33,514 nucleotides of DNA from CAZXSK01 sp964642855 (GTDB lineage: Bacteria; Planctomycetota; Phycisphaerae; SM23-33). The translations under genes and the position numbers were made by a program. Location: assembly GCA_964642855.1 (NCBI GenBank), contig CAZXSK010000048.1, forward strand, positions 1-33,514, written 5' to 3'. Below the pieces are notes generated by a model that was not told the DNA's origin, made no database searches, and worked only from the letters and a program-made list of their open reading frames with translations. Position 1 is the stretch's first letter; the number at the start of each line of letters is the position of its first letter. Shown here in pieces: positions 8,106-16,872 of this stretch.

Positions 8106-9872
8106 ATGCGTGAGAGCAGCCGGCTGGACAATCGCAGGCAGACCGGACGAACCGCGACGCTCGCAGCCGCCGTGCTTGCGGGCCTGGTGTGGGCAGCGCC
8201 AGCCGCTTCGGCGGGGCAGGAAACCGGCTGGCTTGGCGACGGCAGCGGCGTGCATGCAGACCAGCACCCGCCGATGACCTGGAACGCCGATACGGGGCGG
8301 AACATCCTCTGGAAGGCGAAGATGCCCAACTGGAGCAACGGCTCGCCGGTGGTATCAGCCGGCCGGGTGTATGTGGTCTCCGAGCCGGTGGAGTTCTCGC
8401 CCCTGCTGACGTGTCTCGACGCCGACACCGGCCGGGAGCTCTGGCAGCGCGAGCTGGACGCCACCGCCCTGCTGCCGCCCGACACCCGCGAGGGAGCCCG
8501 CAAGCTGGCGAAGGAGATGTACCGGTGGAAGCGGGACATGGTGGAACTGTGGTCGGAAATGTTCGAGTTGTACATGGCCAACCGCGAGCGGTTCGACGGC
8601 TACACGCCGCCGGCGGACCTCCGGAAGCAGTGGGACGGCTACCTGCGACGGGTGTCGGCGCTGAAGGTGGAGTTCGACCGGTTCCACACGGGCGCGGGCG
8701 GGTATCGGTCGGAGTTCAAGGTTCCGCGTCACGGCGAGATCGACAGCAAGATCCGCAAGCTCAACGATCTCGGGCTGCGCTGGAGCTACTGGGACGCCTT
8801 CGGCACGTGGGAGGGGCTGACCTACGCCACCCCCGCCACGGACGGCCGGCGCGTGTACACCGTGACCGGTCACAACCTGTACTCCTGCCACGACGCCAAC
8901 GGGCACCTGGTCTGGGCGCGACGGTTCGCCCCCGCGCGGCGCGAGCACCTGACGGAATCGCAGAAGAAGCGCGTCACCGACGCCCAGGGCCGATGCCGCT
9001 GGCCGTACGGCTGGCCGGGACAGGGGCATTTCAGCACGTCGCCGGTGCTGGCCGACGGCAGGCTGCTGTCGCAGGCGGGGTCGTGGATTCGCTGCCTGGA
9101 CGCCGAAACGGGCAAGACGCTGTGGGCCCATCCGTTGCGCGGGTGCATCGGTCAGAACATGACCGTTCCGCGCGTGGTGGACCTGGGCGGAACGAAGGTG
9201 GTGATCGTGGGCACCGGCGAGCAGCGCCCCGGGCCCGACGGCGACGACGTCTTCCGCTTGAGCGACGGGACAATCCTCGGACAGGTGCCCGGCACGACGT
9301 CGGCGAAGATGTCCGTCGACGGGCCGGTCATGCTCGGCGACGTGGTGTACCACTACTCCGGCCACTGGCGCGACCGGACGATCCACGCGACGCGACTGTC
9401 CCTGGATGCAGACGGCATGCTGAAGACCGAGAAGCTCTGGAGCGCGAAGAAGAACGATCTGCGGAAGTTCAGCCTCTGGCGGGCGACGGCCCATGAGGGC
9501 AGGCTGTACCATGGTCCGGTCGAGATCGACGCCCGCACGGGCAAGGTCCTTGCCGACCGCAGGCCGGCCGCCCGGAAACGCTACTGCTGGCGGTCGGGCC
9601 TGATCGTCGGCGATGCGTATCTCAGCATCGATCACGCCGGCGGGGAGTTTGTCTTCCGCGACCGCAAGAGCGGCAAGGAGATCGCCCGGTCGACGCTGCC
9701 CCTGAACCCAAGCGGCGGGCACAGCGAGAAACGCAAGCGCCAGGAGACCAACGGCCCGAAGTGGGAGATCCTCGGCGCGGCGGTGCCCATGCCCTGGAAG
9801 GACCGGCTGTATATCCGCACGATGGATTTCGTGTATTGCATCGGACGGACGGCTGCGGCATCGGAGAAATGA
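8106..9872 (+). CDS. secreted PQQ-like beta-propeller protein
   Basis: A 588-aa exported protein with PQQ/BamB-type propeller repeats. The start at ATG 8106 is fixed by AGGAG at 8095-8099. It gives a clean signal peptide (charged RRQTGRTA, then LAAAVLAGLVWAAPAASA, cut near residue 33). Blade signatures recur as LDADTGRELWQREL, DANGHLVWARRF, LDAETGKTLWAHPL and IDARTGKVLADRR. Between the first and second blades there is a roughly 70-residue charged helical insertion (EGARKLAKEMYRWKRDMVEL region) that is absent from simple propellers. No catalytic residues of a quinoprotein dehydrogenase are evident. An enzyme, a scaffold or a carbohydrate-binding protein are all possible. It stands alone, with a terminator directly downstream. 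Confidence 0.8.
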   Translation: MRESSRLDNRRQTGRTATLAAAVLAGLVWAAPAASAGQETGWLGDGSGVHADQHPPMTWNADTGRNILWKAKMPNWSNGSPVVSAGRVYVVSEPVEFSPLLTCLDADTGRELWQRELDATALLPPDTREGARKLAKEMYRWKRDMVELWSEMFELYMANRERFDGYTPPADLRKQWDGYLRRVSALKVEFDRFHTGAGGYRSEFKVPRHGEIDSKIRKLNDLGLRWSYWDAFGTWEGLTYATPATDGRRVYTVTGHNLYSCHDANGHLVWARRFAPARREHLTESQKKRVTDAQGRCRWPYGWPGQGHFSTSPVLADGRLLSQAGSWIRCLDAETGKTLWAHPLRGCIGQNMTVPRVVDLGGTKVVIVGTGEQRPGPDGDDVFRLSDGTILGQVPGTTSAKMSVDGPVMLGDVVYHYSGHWRDRTIHATRLSLDADGMLKTEKLWSAKKNDLRKFSLWRATAHEGRLYHGPVEIDARTGKVLADRRPAARKRYCWRSGLIVGDAYLSIDHAGGEFVFRDRKSGKEIARSTLPLNPSGGHSEKRKRQETNGPKWEILGAAVPMPWKDRLYIRTMDFVYCIGRTAAASEK

Positions 9873-9886
9873 CGACGGCGGGACCT

Positions 9887-9923
9887 CGCCACGCGCCCGG
9901 CCGGGGTGGCGGTACGGGTTTTT
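9887..9923 (+). terminator. rho-independent terminator of the PQQ-propeller gene
   Basis: CGCCAC (9887-9892) pairs with GTGGCG (9906-9911), and the inner CCCGG/CCGGG adds further pairing. T5 follows at 9919-9923. The tract touches the stop codon of the convergent minus-strand gene. Confidence 0.6.
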
Positions 9924-10449
9924 ACTCCAGCTCGGGGCAGCGCGCAGCGGATTCCAGCAGCAACTCGCCCAGCCAGGGCACCATCCACGGCCTGCGGGCG
10001 AGCGAGACGAGCGACTCGCCGAGCTTGGCCGGCGAGAGCTGGCTGACCAGGGCCCCGTGGTGCAGCACAGCCCCCGCCAGGGCAGCGAAGTAGACGGCGC
10101 GTTCGACGGCGCCGACGTCGGAATCGCGCTGGCCGGCGGCGGTCTGCTTGGCTGCCGTGGCGATGTACCGAAGCAGCGAGACGGGCACGGAGGCGTCGGT
10201 CAGGGCCCGCCGGAGGGTCATCTCGTCGGCCGTGCGGGCGTCTCGCCACACGGCGAAGGCGCCGAGAACGGTCTCGCTGGGGCGCTGCGGAGCGGCGGTT
10301 TCGGTCAGCAATGCGGGCCCGTCGAGGCGGGCGCGGAGCAGGTCGCGGAGCGCTTCGTCGGCCGGGGCGTCGGCGGGTTTGCTCTCGTCGAGGCCCATGC
10401 AGAGCATCTCGGACAGCGCTTTCGGGTTGTGCTTGCCTGGCTTGTTCAC
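9922..10449 (-). CDS. hypothetical protein downstream of the ECF sigma factor
   Basis: A 175-aa protein that I do not recognise. It starts with GTG. A weak GGGGG lies about 7 bases upstream. Residues 1-60 are polar, with a D/A/P-rich patch. Residues 60-175 are predicted mostly helical (RYIATAAKQTAAGQRDSD, VERAVYFAALAGAVLHHGAL). There is no signal peptide, no clear membrane segment and only two cysteines. It lies 58 bases after the sigma factor gene on the same strand, so it is probably co-transcribed and might modulate the sigma factor. It has no recognisable anti-sigma zinc motif. Confidence 0.6.
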   Translation of the reverse strand: MNKPGKHNPKALSEMLCMGLDESKPADAPADEALRDLLRARLDGPALLTETAAPQRPSETVLGAFAVWRDARTADEMTLRRALTDASVPVSLLRYIATAAKQTAAGQRDSDVGAVERAVYFAALAGAVLHHGALVSQLSPAKLGESLVSLARRPWMVPWLGELLLESAARCPELE

Positions 10450-10507
10450 GAATGGACCCCCGGTAGTGGTTCCACCAGTCTATTGTCCGCCGCGGCGGGC
10501 ATCCTGC

Positions 10508-11242
10508 TCAGTTTTTTCCGAGAATTTGCATGAGCTCGCGGATTTCGTCGTCGACGAGTTCCTCCCGCCCGACCTGCGCCCGCACGTGCCGCCGCAGCGT
10601 CGCCCGGAACCGCCGCTGGACGGTAACCCGCATGTTCGAAACCCGCTCGGCCGTGGCGATGCCAAGCTCCCGGGCGAGATCGGCCGTCGAGGGGCGGTCC
10701 GCGCCGTCCATCGTCGGCAGCACGACCAGCCGGCGGAATACCTGCCAGTGGGCCTCCATGCCGTCCTCGACGCAGCCTGCCTGCACGTCGGCGAGGACGT
10801 CGGCGATGAGCGTCTCCGCCCACAGCCGGGCGAAGGCCTGCTCGGGCGAGAGCCCGTCGTCGTCAAGCTGCATCGACAGCGTCTCGGCGTCGATCGAGGC
10901 GATCCCGCCGGCGGGCATGCGCCTGGCGCGGTTGCGTTTGCGGTGCTCCATGCCCACGTAGCGACGGAGTGCCGTCAACAGCAGCGAGCGAAACCGGCCG
11001 ATGGATGCGTCGGCGCGGTCGATCAGCCGGCCGTCGAGCACGACCTCGCAGAAGAAGCCCTGCGTCAGGTCGAGCGCTTCGGAGGTGGGAACGCCCCGGC
11101 GAACGAGAAACGCGAAGACCGGCCGCCAGTAGGCCTCGGCCAGGCGTGCCATGGCGAACCTGCGGCGCAGGGTGTCGCTGGTCCGCGCGGCGTGCACGTC
11201 GGTCCACGGGGTGGGCTGAAAGTGTTCGGTTGAGTCCCTCAC
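10508..11242 (-). CDS. ECF-type RNA polymerase sigma factor, planctomycete kinase-linked type
   Basis: A 244-aa alternative sigma factor. Region 2 shows the planctomycete consensus: RLAEAYWRPVFAFLVRRGV followed by DLTQGFFCEVVLDGRL and RFRSLLLTALRRYVGMEHRKRNR. Region 4 is the HTH near residues 185-225 (TADLARELGIATAERVSNMRVTVQRRFR). The start is GTG 11242, preceded by GAAGGAA at a good distance. No anti-sigma factor is adjacent. Instead a transmembrane Ser/Thr kinase lies upstream on the same strand. In this phylum such sigma factors are frequently encoded beside protein kinases and are proposed to be phosphorylation-controlled. Applying that here is inference. The promoters it recognises are unknown. 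Confidence 0.87.
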   Translation of the reverse strand: MRDSTEHFQPTPWTDVHAARTSDTLRRRFAMARLAEAYWRPVFAFLVRRGVPTSEALDLTQGFFCEVVLDGRLIDRADASIGRFRSLLLTALRRYVGMEHRKRNRARRMPAGGIASIDAETLSMQLDDDGLSPEQAFARLWAETLIADVLADVQAGCVEDGMEAHWQVFRRLVVLPTMDGADRPSTADLARELGIATAERVSNMRVTVQRRFRATLRRHVRAQVGREELVDDEIRELMQILGKN

Positions 11243-11629
11243 AAACGTTCCTTCGTCGGCTGTCTCTGGCGTGGCCTGTTCTGCTGGTGTTCATCCTACT
11301 GCAAGCAAGGAATGCTGTCTGCGCGCGGGCGGACGTGGGGCGGAGGAAAAGTTTTTCGTGTGGGCGCGCAGGGAACCCGGGCCGGCGACATATTTACCAG
11401 TGAGGCAACCGGGAAACCAGCCTCGCGACCCGCATCGCAGACGGACCTTTCGTGGGGACCGTCGCGACGTCAGGGGGAGAAACGGGCTTGTCCCGTTCGC
11501 GAGGATACAGGCCGGGCGATCCTGCCGATCGTCCGGCCTCTCTTTTCTACCCGGGCAAGGTGCAGAGGCTCGACCCCGCAGACCCCTTTGGAGAAGGCAC
11601 TTACGAATTCCTCGTCTCGATGCCGAACG
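11243..11629. other. 387-bp gene-free gap between kinase and sigma factor genes
   Basis: No supportable gene is visible on either strand. The gap holds a 6-bp hairpin AACGGG-cttgt-CCCGTT (11481-11497) and a much stronger stem-loop at 11509-11539, listed separately. The part next to the sigma gene is GC-rich, with an isolated GGAAAAGTTTTTCG. A weak minus-strand TAAATA near 11391-11396 could be a -10 box, but there is no matching -35. Confidence 0.6.
11509..11547 (+). terminator. strong stem-loop with T-rich tail in the kinase/sigma gap
   Basis: AGGCCGGGCGATC (11509-11521) pairs with GATCGTCCGGCCT (11527-11539) over 13 bp with one G-T wobble and the loop CTGCC. TCTCTTTTC follows on the plus strand. 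It has the form of a plus-strand intrinsic terminator, although the flanking genes are on the minus strand. Read from the minus strand it lies about 90 bases past the kinase stop but lacks a T-run. Confidence 0.55.
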
Positions 11630-14600
11630 TCATTGGGAGCCTTTGCTCTGCCGGCCGGCAGACGCTCCGAGAACGTCGAGCACTTCATCGGGGTTTTCCG
11701 CCTTCCATGCCTCCACCAGGCGGTACTCGGCCAGCGAGGGCTTGGGCCCGTACGTCCATACGACGACCAGGAAATCGTTGGCCGTGGGTTTGCGGAGCTT
11801 CCACGTCTCAGGCAGCATCAATGCGTGTGATTCGCCGTCCACCGACACCGACATCCATCGCCCCACGAGGTACAGCTCCAGCCGATGCCACCGGCCCGGC
11901 TGGATTCTCCTGCTTCGTCCGCTGAGCATGCGTACCCCATTGCACTGGACCATGAAGCCGGACTTCTCCAGTCGCAGACTGACGCCCGACCCTAGCCGCG
12001 TGCTGTTCTGCTGGAGCACGAGTCCCAGCGTTGTGTAACCACTCCGGGAAGCGCCTGGAAGGGCGGATCGTCCTTCGACCACCACCCGCAGGACTTCGGG
12101 GGTCTCTCTTCCCCGCCCGAACCCGAGTTTGCGATGGTCGGCCGGGGCGTTGGGGTCGTCGAGACGCAACGCTCCCTTGCGCAGGACCCACGACTCGTCG
12201 CCTTCGACGGTTTGCCACGTAACGCCGCTTGTTGTGTCGGGATCGTTTGCATCGACATGCAGCATCCGCTGCCACCGGGCGACCTGCATGGCCTGGGGCC
12301 ATTGCCCGGCCAACCAGTGCTCGCTGCGGACCCGTCGGCGGTAATCCGCCTGCCACTCCACCAGCAGGTGCTGGCCGTCGAGGCGGTAGACCGTCTCGTC
12401 CACAAGCCGCGGCCAAAGCCCCTCCGGCTGCAGCTCCGCCAGGGCTTTCCGTGCCTGCGACGTTCGGGAAAGCCGGGCATGATCTTCGGCAACCTGCCGC
12501 ACCAGCCGCAGGTACGATCGGGACAACTCCCGATCCGGACAGCACCGGACCGCTGCGGGTGGCAGGTTGGGGGGCAGCTTGGGCGCGTTGGGGTCCCACG
12601 TGGTCTGGTTGGGATCGTCCAGGGCGGAGACATCATGAACCGCGTTGCCGCCCTTGTCGTCGAGCCGGAGGTTCAGCACCCGGGCCTTTTCAAACTCCTT
12701 GCCCTGCACATTCTCACCCAGGACGACCCAGTTCCAGAACTTCGCCGACGACTGCATCAGCGCGCGCGGGGAAGACAGCACGTTGCCCAACAGCCGGATC
12801 TCTCCGCCGGAAAGGTCCAGCACCGCGTGCCGTCCGTGGAGCACGTTTCGCCTGAATACGGCATTGCTCTGATAGATTCCCACCGCTTTCTGCCTCGCGA
12901 GGACAATGTTGTCCAGCACGTGCACGTCCTTGCACAGGGCAAGGTTCATTGCCTGCCGCTCGTGGGTGACGATCTCGTTCATCGCGATCGTGGCGTTGCG
13001 GCAACCCTCCAGCCGCAGGCTGTCCTCTCCCTGGTGTGAGAACCGGTTGCCGGCGATCAGCAGGCGATCGCAGTTGGTCAGGTGCAGTGCCGTCAGCGCA
13101 ATCGACGAGAACCTGTTGCCCACGGCCACGACGTCGTCGCAATCTTCCAGAAGCACGCCGCGCCATCCGTAGGACCTGCCGCCGCTGGGAACCGTGTTGT
13201 CTTGCAGGTACACGCCCCGCGAGCGGGTCACGACCATCCGATGATGCACCCAACCCACCTTACCGGCCGGGAACCGGTTGCCCACCGCACGGATCATCGT
13301 GGAATCCTCGACGTCCATTGCAGCCTGCAGAAACTGACAACGCCGCGCAGTCACCAAGGCTGCATCGCGGACCTTGATCATCGCAGGCCAGCCTTCGTGC
13401 GTGTAGTCGCCGTTGATGACCAGATTCTCCAGCGTCACGTCCCAGCACCGGGCGATGTGGAGCGACTGCTCCCCCCGCCCGGGTCCCAGTTCGGCCGGTT
13501 CGTTCGGGTCCGCACTGGTGATCGTTACATTGGACGTGCGCAGAACGTCTCCCGGGCAGGGGTAGTTCCCCGGCGAGAGCTGCAGGATGTTTCCCGGCCT
13601 CAACGACGCCAGCACGCCGCTAAGCTGCCCGTCTTCGTCGAGGTCCTCAAGTGATGCCTCGCGGATGCGCACATCCAGCCGCACCGGGGTGGACCGCACG
13701 ACCAGCAGCACGTGCTCGCGAACCGCCCGGGCGCCGGCTTTGTCGCGGTACTCCAGCCGCAGCTTCCACAAGCCGGGCAGGATGTCGACCCCGCCCGGTG
13801 AGGTGAGTGTCGCGATATCCAGCGGATCGAGCGAAACGCCCTCCACCCGGACCCGGCCGATCGCCGCGGCTGTCAGCTCGCCGAGGGCGAACTCCACGTG
13901 CAGCGTGGTCTTGCCCACCGCGCGGTCCATCGCCTCTATTGTGCGCGGGTCGTCCGGGAACCGTGCGACCAGGCCCCGGGCCTCGCCGATGGCACGCTCG
14001 TACTGCTGGTTGGCGATGTCCCGCTCGATCCGCGCGAGACTCGCTGCGATCGCGGCAGACTGTTTCGCCCGATCGGCGCCCTCCCGGGCGGCGCGGTTGT
14101 CGGGGTCCAGGGCGAGGATCTTCGTATACGCCTCGCCGGCCAGAGCGTAGCGTTCGTCGTTCATCGCCTGCTTCGCCTCGCTGCGGAGGCCGGAGATCGT
14201 CTCGCGCGTCTGCACGATCTGCCTGCGGCGGACCTCGGCCACGCCGCCACCCGCTGCGAGGATGACCATCACGACTGCCAGCGCGGTCAGCAGCCCCGTC
14301 CGATGACGCCGGGCCCACTTGCCCGCGCGATAAAGAACCGACGGCGGACGCGCCTCGATGGGCTGATTGTTGAGGAACCGCTCGAGATCGCCGGCCAGGT
14401 CGTCCACCGCTGCGTACCGCCGGGCGGGCTCCCTCTCCAGCGCCTTGAGGATGATCCAGTCCAGCTCGCTGCGGATCCGCGAGATGCTCTCAATCGCATC
14501 GCCCTTCGTCGGCTGATGTTCCGACATGACCCGGCTGGGTCGATGAATCGTTTCGGTCTCGATCCGCGAGACGGCGGTATGCCAGCCGGACGAGTCGGTC

Positions 14601-15418
14601 TGGCAGTCGATGGGAACCCGGCCGGTAATCAGCTCGTAGAGGATCGCGCCCAGTGCGTACACGTCGGCGCGCGTGTCGATGGCGCGGACATCTCCGCGTG
14701 CCTGTTCCGGACTCATGTAGTTGGGCGTGCCCAGGACCTGCCCGTCGCGGGTGTAACCTTCCATGCCCGGCCGCTGGAGGGCCTTGGACGTGCCGAAGTC
14801 GATCACCTTCGGGCGGGGCAGGCCGGATTCAGCCTTGCTGACGAGAATGTTTCCCGGCTTGAGGTCGCGGTGGATGATCCCACGGCGATGGGCGTGGGCG
14901 ACGGCGTGGCAGACCTCCACGAACAGACGGATCCGCTCGTACAGTGGCAGCCCGTGGTGCCTGCAGAACTCGGTAATCCGCTGGCCGTCGACCCATTCCA
15001 TGACGTGGAACGGGCGTCCCTGCGTGGTGGCTCCGGCGTCGAGGACTCTGCAGATGGACGGATGGTCCATCATCGCCAGTGTCTGCGATTCGCCCTCGAA
15101 ACGGGCCCAGGCGCCGGTGGAGCGGACCTCGGCTTTGAGGAACTTGACGGCCACCTGCCGGCGGATCGGGAAGTTCTGCCTGCCCAGGTAGACTTCCCCG
15201 TGCCCGCCTTCGCCGATTTTGCGGACCAGTTGGTACTTCGCACGGGAGTCGGTTCTCTCGGCGACGGAGGGGGGGAGTTCCTCCAGCAGTTGCTCACCGG
15301 TGGAGATGCTCATGCTGGGCAGCGGATCGCGACCCGCGTCGTGCGGCTGGGCCTCCGGCTGGGCGCGCGCATCGAGCGCGTCGTTGAAATCGCCCGAAGC
15401 TCCACGACCTTGTTCCAC
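11630..15418 (-). CDS. transmembrane Ser/Thr protein kinase with parallel beta-helix and LamG-like ectodomain
   Basis: A 1262-aa receptor-like kinase. The cytoplasmic Hanks-type kinase domain covers about 62-350: glycine loop GEGGHGEVYLG (69-79), Lys92 in VAVKFLK, HRDLKPGN (183-190, catalytic Asp185), DFG at 207-209, and SPEQARGD. One membrane helix lies at about 370-393 (GLLTALAVVMVILAAGGGVA). Outside it, about 400-480 is a charged TPR-like stretch (ALAGEAYTKILALDPDNRAA). About 606-900 is a right-handed beta-helix of NosD type with repeats such as LENLVINGDY, VVAVGNRFSS and LLIAGNRFSH. About 1055-1250 resembles a LamG/DUF1080-like jelly-roll (TTLGLVLQQN, GRWHRLELYLVGRWMSVSVDGE). Both outer modules often bind glycans, so an extracellular polysaccharide ligand is plausible. 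The start is GTG 15418 with no good RBS, and an internal ATG near residue 36 (MSIST) is an alternative. It lies upstream of the ECF sigma gene. Confidence 0.88.
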   Translation of the reverse strand: MEQGRGASGDFNDALDARAQPEAQPHDAGRDPLPSMSISTGEQLLEELPPSVAERTDSRAKYQLVRKIGEGGHGEVYLGRQNFPIRRQVAVKFLKAEVRSTGAWARFEGESQTLAMMDHPSICRVLDAGATTQGRPFHVMEWVDGQRITEFCRHHGLPLYERIRLFVEVCHAVAHAHRRGIIHRDLKPGNILVSKAESGLPRPKVIDFGTSKALQRPGMEGYTRDGQVLGTPNYMSPEQARGDVRAIDTRADVYALGAILYELITGRVPIDCQTDSSGWHTAVSRIETETIHRPSRVMSEHQPTKGDAIESISRIRSELDWIILKALEREPARRYAAVDDLAGDLERFLNNQPIEARPPSVLYRAGKWARRHRTGLLTALAVVMVILAAGGGVAEVRRRQIVQTRETISGLRSEAKQAMNDERYALAGEAYTKILALDPDNRAAREGADRAKQSAAIAASLARIERDIANQQYERAIGEARGLVARFPDDPRTIEAMDRAVGKTTLHVEFALGELTAAAIGRVRVEGVSLDPLDIATLTSPGGVDILPGLWKLRLEYRDKAGARAVREHVLLVVRSTPVRLDVRIREASLEDLDEDGQLSGVLASLRPGNILQLSPGNYPCPGDVLRTSNVTITSADPNEPAELGPGRGEQSLHIARCWDVTLENLVINGDYTHEGWPAMIKVRDAALVTARRCQFLQAAMDVEDSTMIRAVGNRFPAGKVGWVHHRMVVTRSRGVYLQDNTVPSGGRSYGWRGVLLEDCDDVVAVGNRFSSIALTALHLTNCDRLLIAGNRFSHQGEDSLRLEGCRNATIAMNEIVTHERQAMNLALCKDVHVLDNIVLARQKAVGIYQSNAVFRRNVLHGRHAVLDLSGGEIRLLGNVLSSPRALMQSSAKFWNWVVLGENVQGKEFEKARVLNLRLDDKGGNAVHDVSALDDPNQTTWDPNAPKLPPNLPPAAVRCCPDRELSRSYLRLVRQVAEDHARLSRTSQARKALAELQPEGLWPRLVDETVYRLDGQHLLVEWQADYRRRVRSEHWLAGQWPQAMQVARWQRMLHVDANDPDTTSGVTWQTVEGDESWVLRKGALRLDDPNAPADHRKLGFGRGRETPEVLRVVVEGRSALPGASRSGYTTLGLVLQQNSTRLGSGVSLRLEKSGFMVQCNGVRMLSGRSRRIQPGRWHRLELYLVGRWMSVSVDGESHALMLPETWKLRKPTANDFLVVVWTYGPKPSLAEYRLVEAWKAENPDEVLDVLGASAGRQSKGSQ

Positions 15419-15562
15419 GATGCACCGCGCTGCCCCCCGTGCCCACGAACGAACACTCCCCCACGCCCCCCAAGGATACCATGCCCGGGCAAAGCCGGCA
15501 ATGACAGCGCAACTGCACCCGGCGTATTGAGTTTCATTCCCCGCAGGCGGCTGGTCGAGGCC

Positions 15563-15603
15563 TACAATACAGCAGGGCGCCTCGCGGAGATCATGCGCGA
15601 GGC
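15563..15603 (+). promoter_or_regulatory. -10 box and 8-bp leader hairpin of the LOV kinase gene
   Basis: TACAAT at 15563-15568 is a plausible -10 box without a good -35. Transcription would begin near 15575. The RNA would at once enter a perfect inverted repeat GCCTCGCG (15579-15586) / CGCGAGGC (15596-15603) with a 9-base loop, ending 12 bases before the ATG at 15616. The only Shine-Dalgarno-like bases (CGAGG) lie in the 3' arm. Confidence 0.4.
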
Positions 15604-15615
15604 ATCCTTACGACC

Positions 15616-16872
15616 ATGAACGACGCCCGACACCCCGACCATCCCACAACCGAAAGCGGATCGACGCTCCAACCCGAGCAGCGCCTGCGACTGCTCGACG
15701 AAGCCGTCGGCGTAACCCGCGAGGGGATCGTGATTTCCGACTCCACCCAGCCCGACGAGCCGATCATCTACGTCAACGAAGGGTTCGAACAGATTACCGG
15801 TTACCCGCGCGAGGAAGTGCTCGGGCGGAACTGCCGGTTCCTCCAGGGTCCGGAGACGAACCCCGACCAGACCGACCGTATTCGCGAAGCACTGGTCACC
15901 GGTTCGCCGGTGCAGGTGGAACTGCTGAACTACCGCCGGGACGGCTCACCCTTCTGGAACCTGGTATCCATTACGCCCCTCCGCAGCCGCGATGGCAGCG
16001 TGACGCACCGGATTGGCGTGCAGTTGGACGTCACCGATCGCCACAACGCCGAAGAGGCGCTCCAGCAAGCCAGAGATGAGCTGGAACAGCGCGTCGAGCA
16101 GCGAACCGCCGAGCTCCGCCGGGCGGTGGAGTCGCTGGAGAATGAAGTCCGCGAGCGCCGCCAGGCAGAGGCTGCCCTGCTCGACCAGCGGGAGCGATTG
16201 CGGACGCTGGCGTCGGAGTTGTCGCGGGCCGAGGAGCAGGAACGCCGGCGGATCGCGGCCGATCTGCACGACCGCCTCAGCCAGGGACTCGTCGGCCTGA
16301 AGGTCAAGCTGGAGATGCTCCGCACCCTGCCCGTCAGCGAACAGACCGACCGGCAGTTCGACGGCGTGCTGGAACTGATTGACGAGCTTGTCGGCGAGAC
16401 GCGCTCGATGACGTTCGAGCTCTGCCCGCCGATGCTCTATGACCTTGGGCTGGCCGCGGCGATCGAGGAACTCGCCCGACGCATCGAAGCCGACGGCGAT
16501 CTGCGCGTGGAGGTGATCGACGACGGCCGGGACAAATCGCCGGACGCCGAACTCCGCGGGTTTCTCTACCGCGCTGCCCGCGAGCTGATGATCAATGTCG
16601 TCAAGCACGCCGGGGCGCGCAGGATGGCCGTCTCGCTTGCACGCGGCGACCGGACGATCAGCGTGTCGGTCGAGGACGACGGAACGGGCATGGATACGGA
16701 CGCCGAGCCGATCGGAGCAGCCGGCAGGCCCGGGTTCGGGCTGTTCCACATCCGACAGAGGCTGGACTACTTCGGCGGGTGGATGCTGGAGGAGTCGCGC
16801 CGAGGCGAGGGCACGACGATGACGATGATCGTGCCGCTGGGCCCTGCCAAACCGCGAAAGGGCAAGCCATGA
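15616..16872 (+). CDS. LOV-domain blue-light sensor histidine kinase (HisKA_3/NarX type)
   Basis: A 418-aa soluble sensor kinase. Residues 26-140 are a PAS domain of the LOV class. The diagnostic GRNCRFLQG (70-78) carries Cys73, which in LOV proteins forms a light-driven adduct with FMN. The flavin-contacting Asn105 (NYRRDG), Asn115 (FWNLVSI) and Gln136 (GVQLDVT) are all present. A coiled-coil linker (about 143-205) leads to a HisKA_3 dimerisation domain with the phospho-acceptor His218 in RRIAADLHDRLSQGL. An HATPase domain follows (ELMINVVKHAGA, VEDDGTGMD, GFGLFHIRQRL). There is no membrane segment, so it is cytoplasmic. It overlaps the response regulator gene as ATGA, so the two form a two-component pair. 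Blue-light sensing follows from the complete LOV motif and was not measured. Confidence 0.93.
   Translation: MNDARHPDHPTTESGSTLQPEQRLRLLDEAVGVTREGIVISDSTQPDEPIIYVNEGFEQITGYPREEVLGRNCRFLQGPETNPDQTDRIREALVTGSPVQVELLNYRRDGSPFWNLVSITPLRSRDGSVTHRIGVQLDVTDRHNAEEALQQARDELEQRVEQRTAELRRAVESLENEVRERRQAEAALLDQRERLRTLASELSRAEEQERRRIAADLHDRLSQGLVGLKVKLEMLRTLPVSEQTDRQFDGVLELIDELVGETRSMTFELCPPMLYDLGLAAAIEELARRIEADGDLRVEVIDDGRDKSPDAELRGFLYRAARELMINVVKHAGARRMAVSLARGDRTISVSVEDDGTGMDTDAEPIGAAGRPGFGLFHIRQRLDYFGGWMLEESRRGEGTTMTMIVPLGPAKPRKGKP

Noticed and set aside
13898..15619. 573-aa plus-strand ORF inside the kinase gene
   Set aside because: It is antisense to intact kinase motifs and its composition is that of a shadow.
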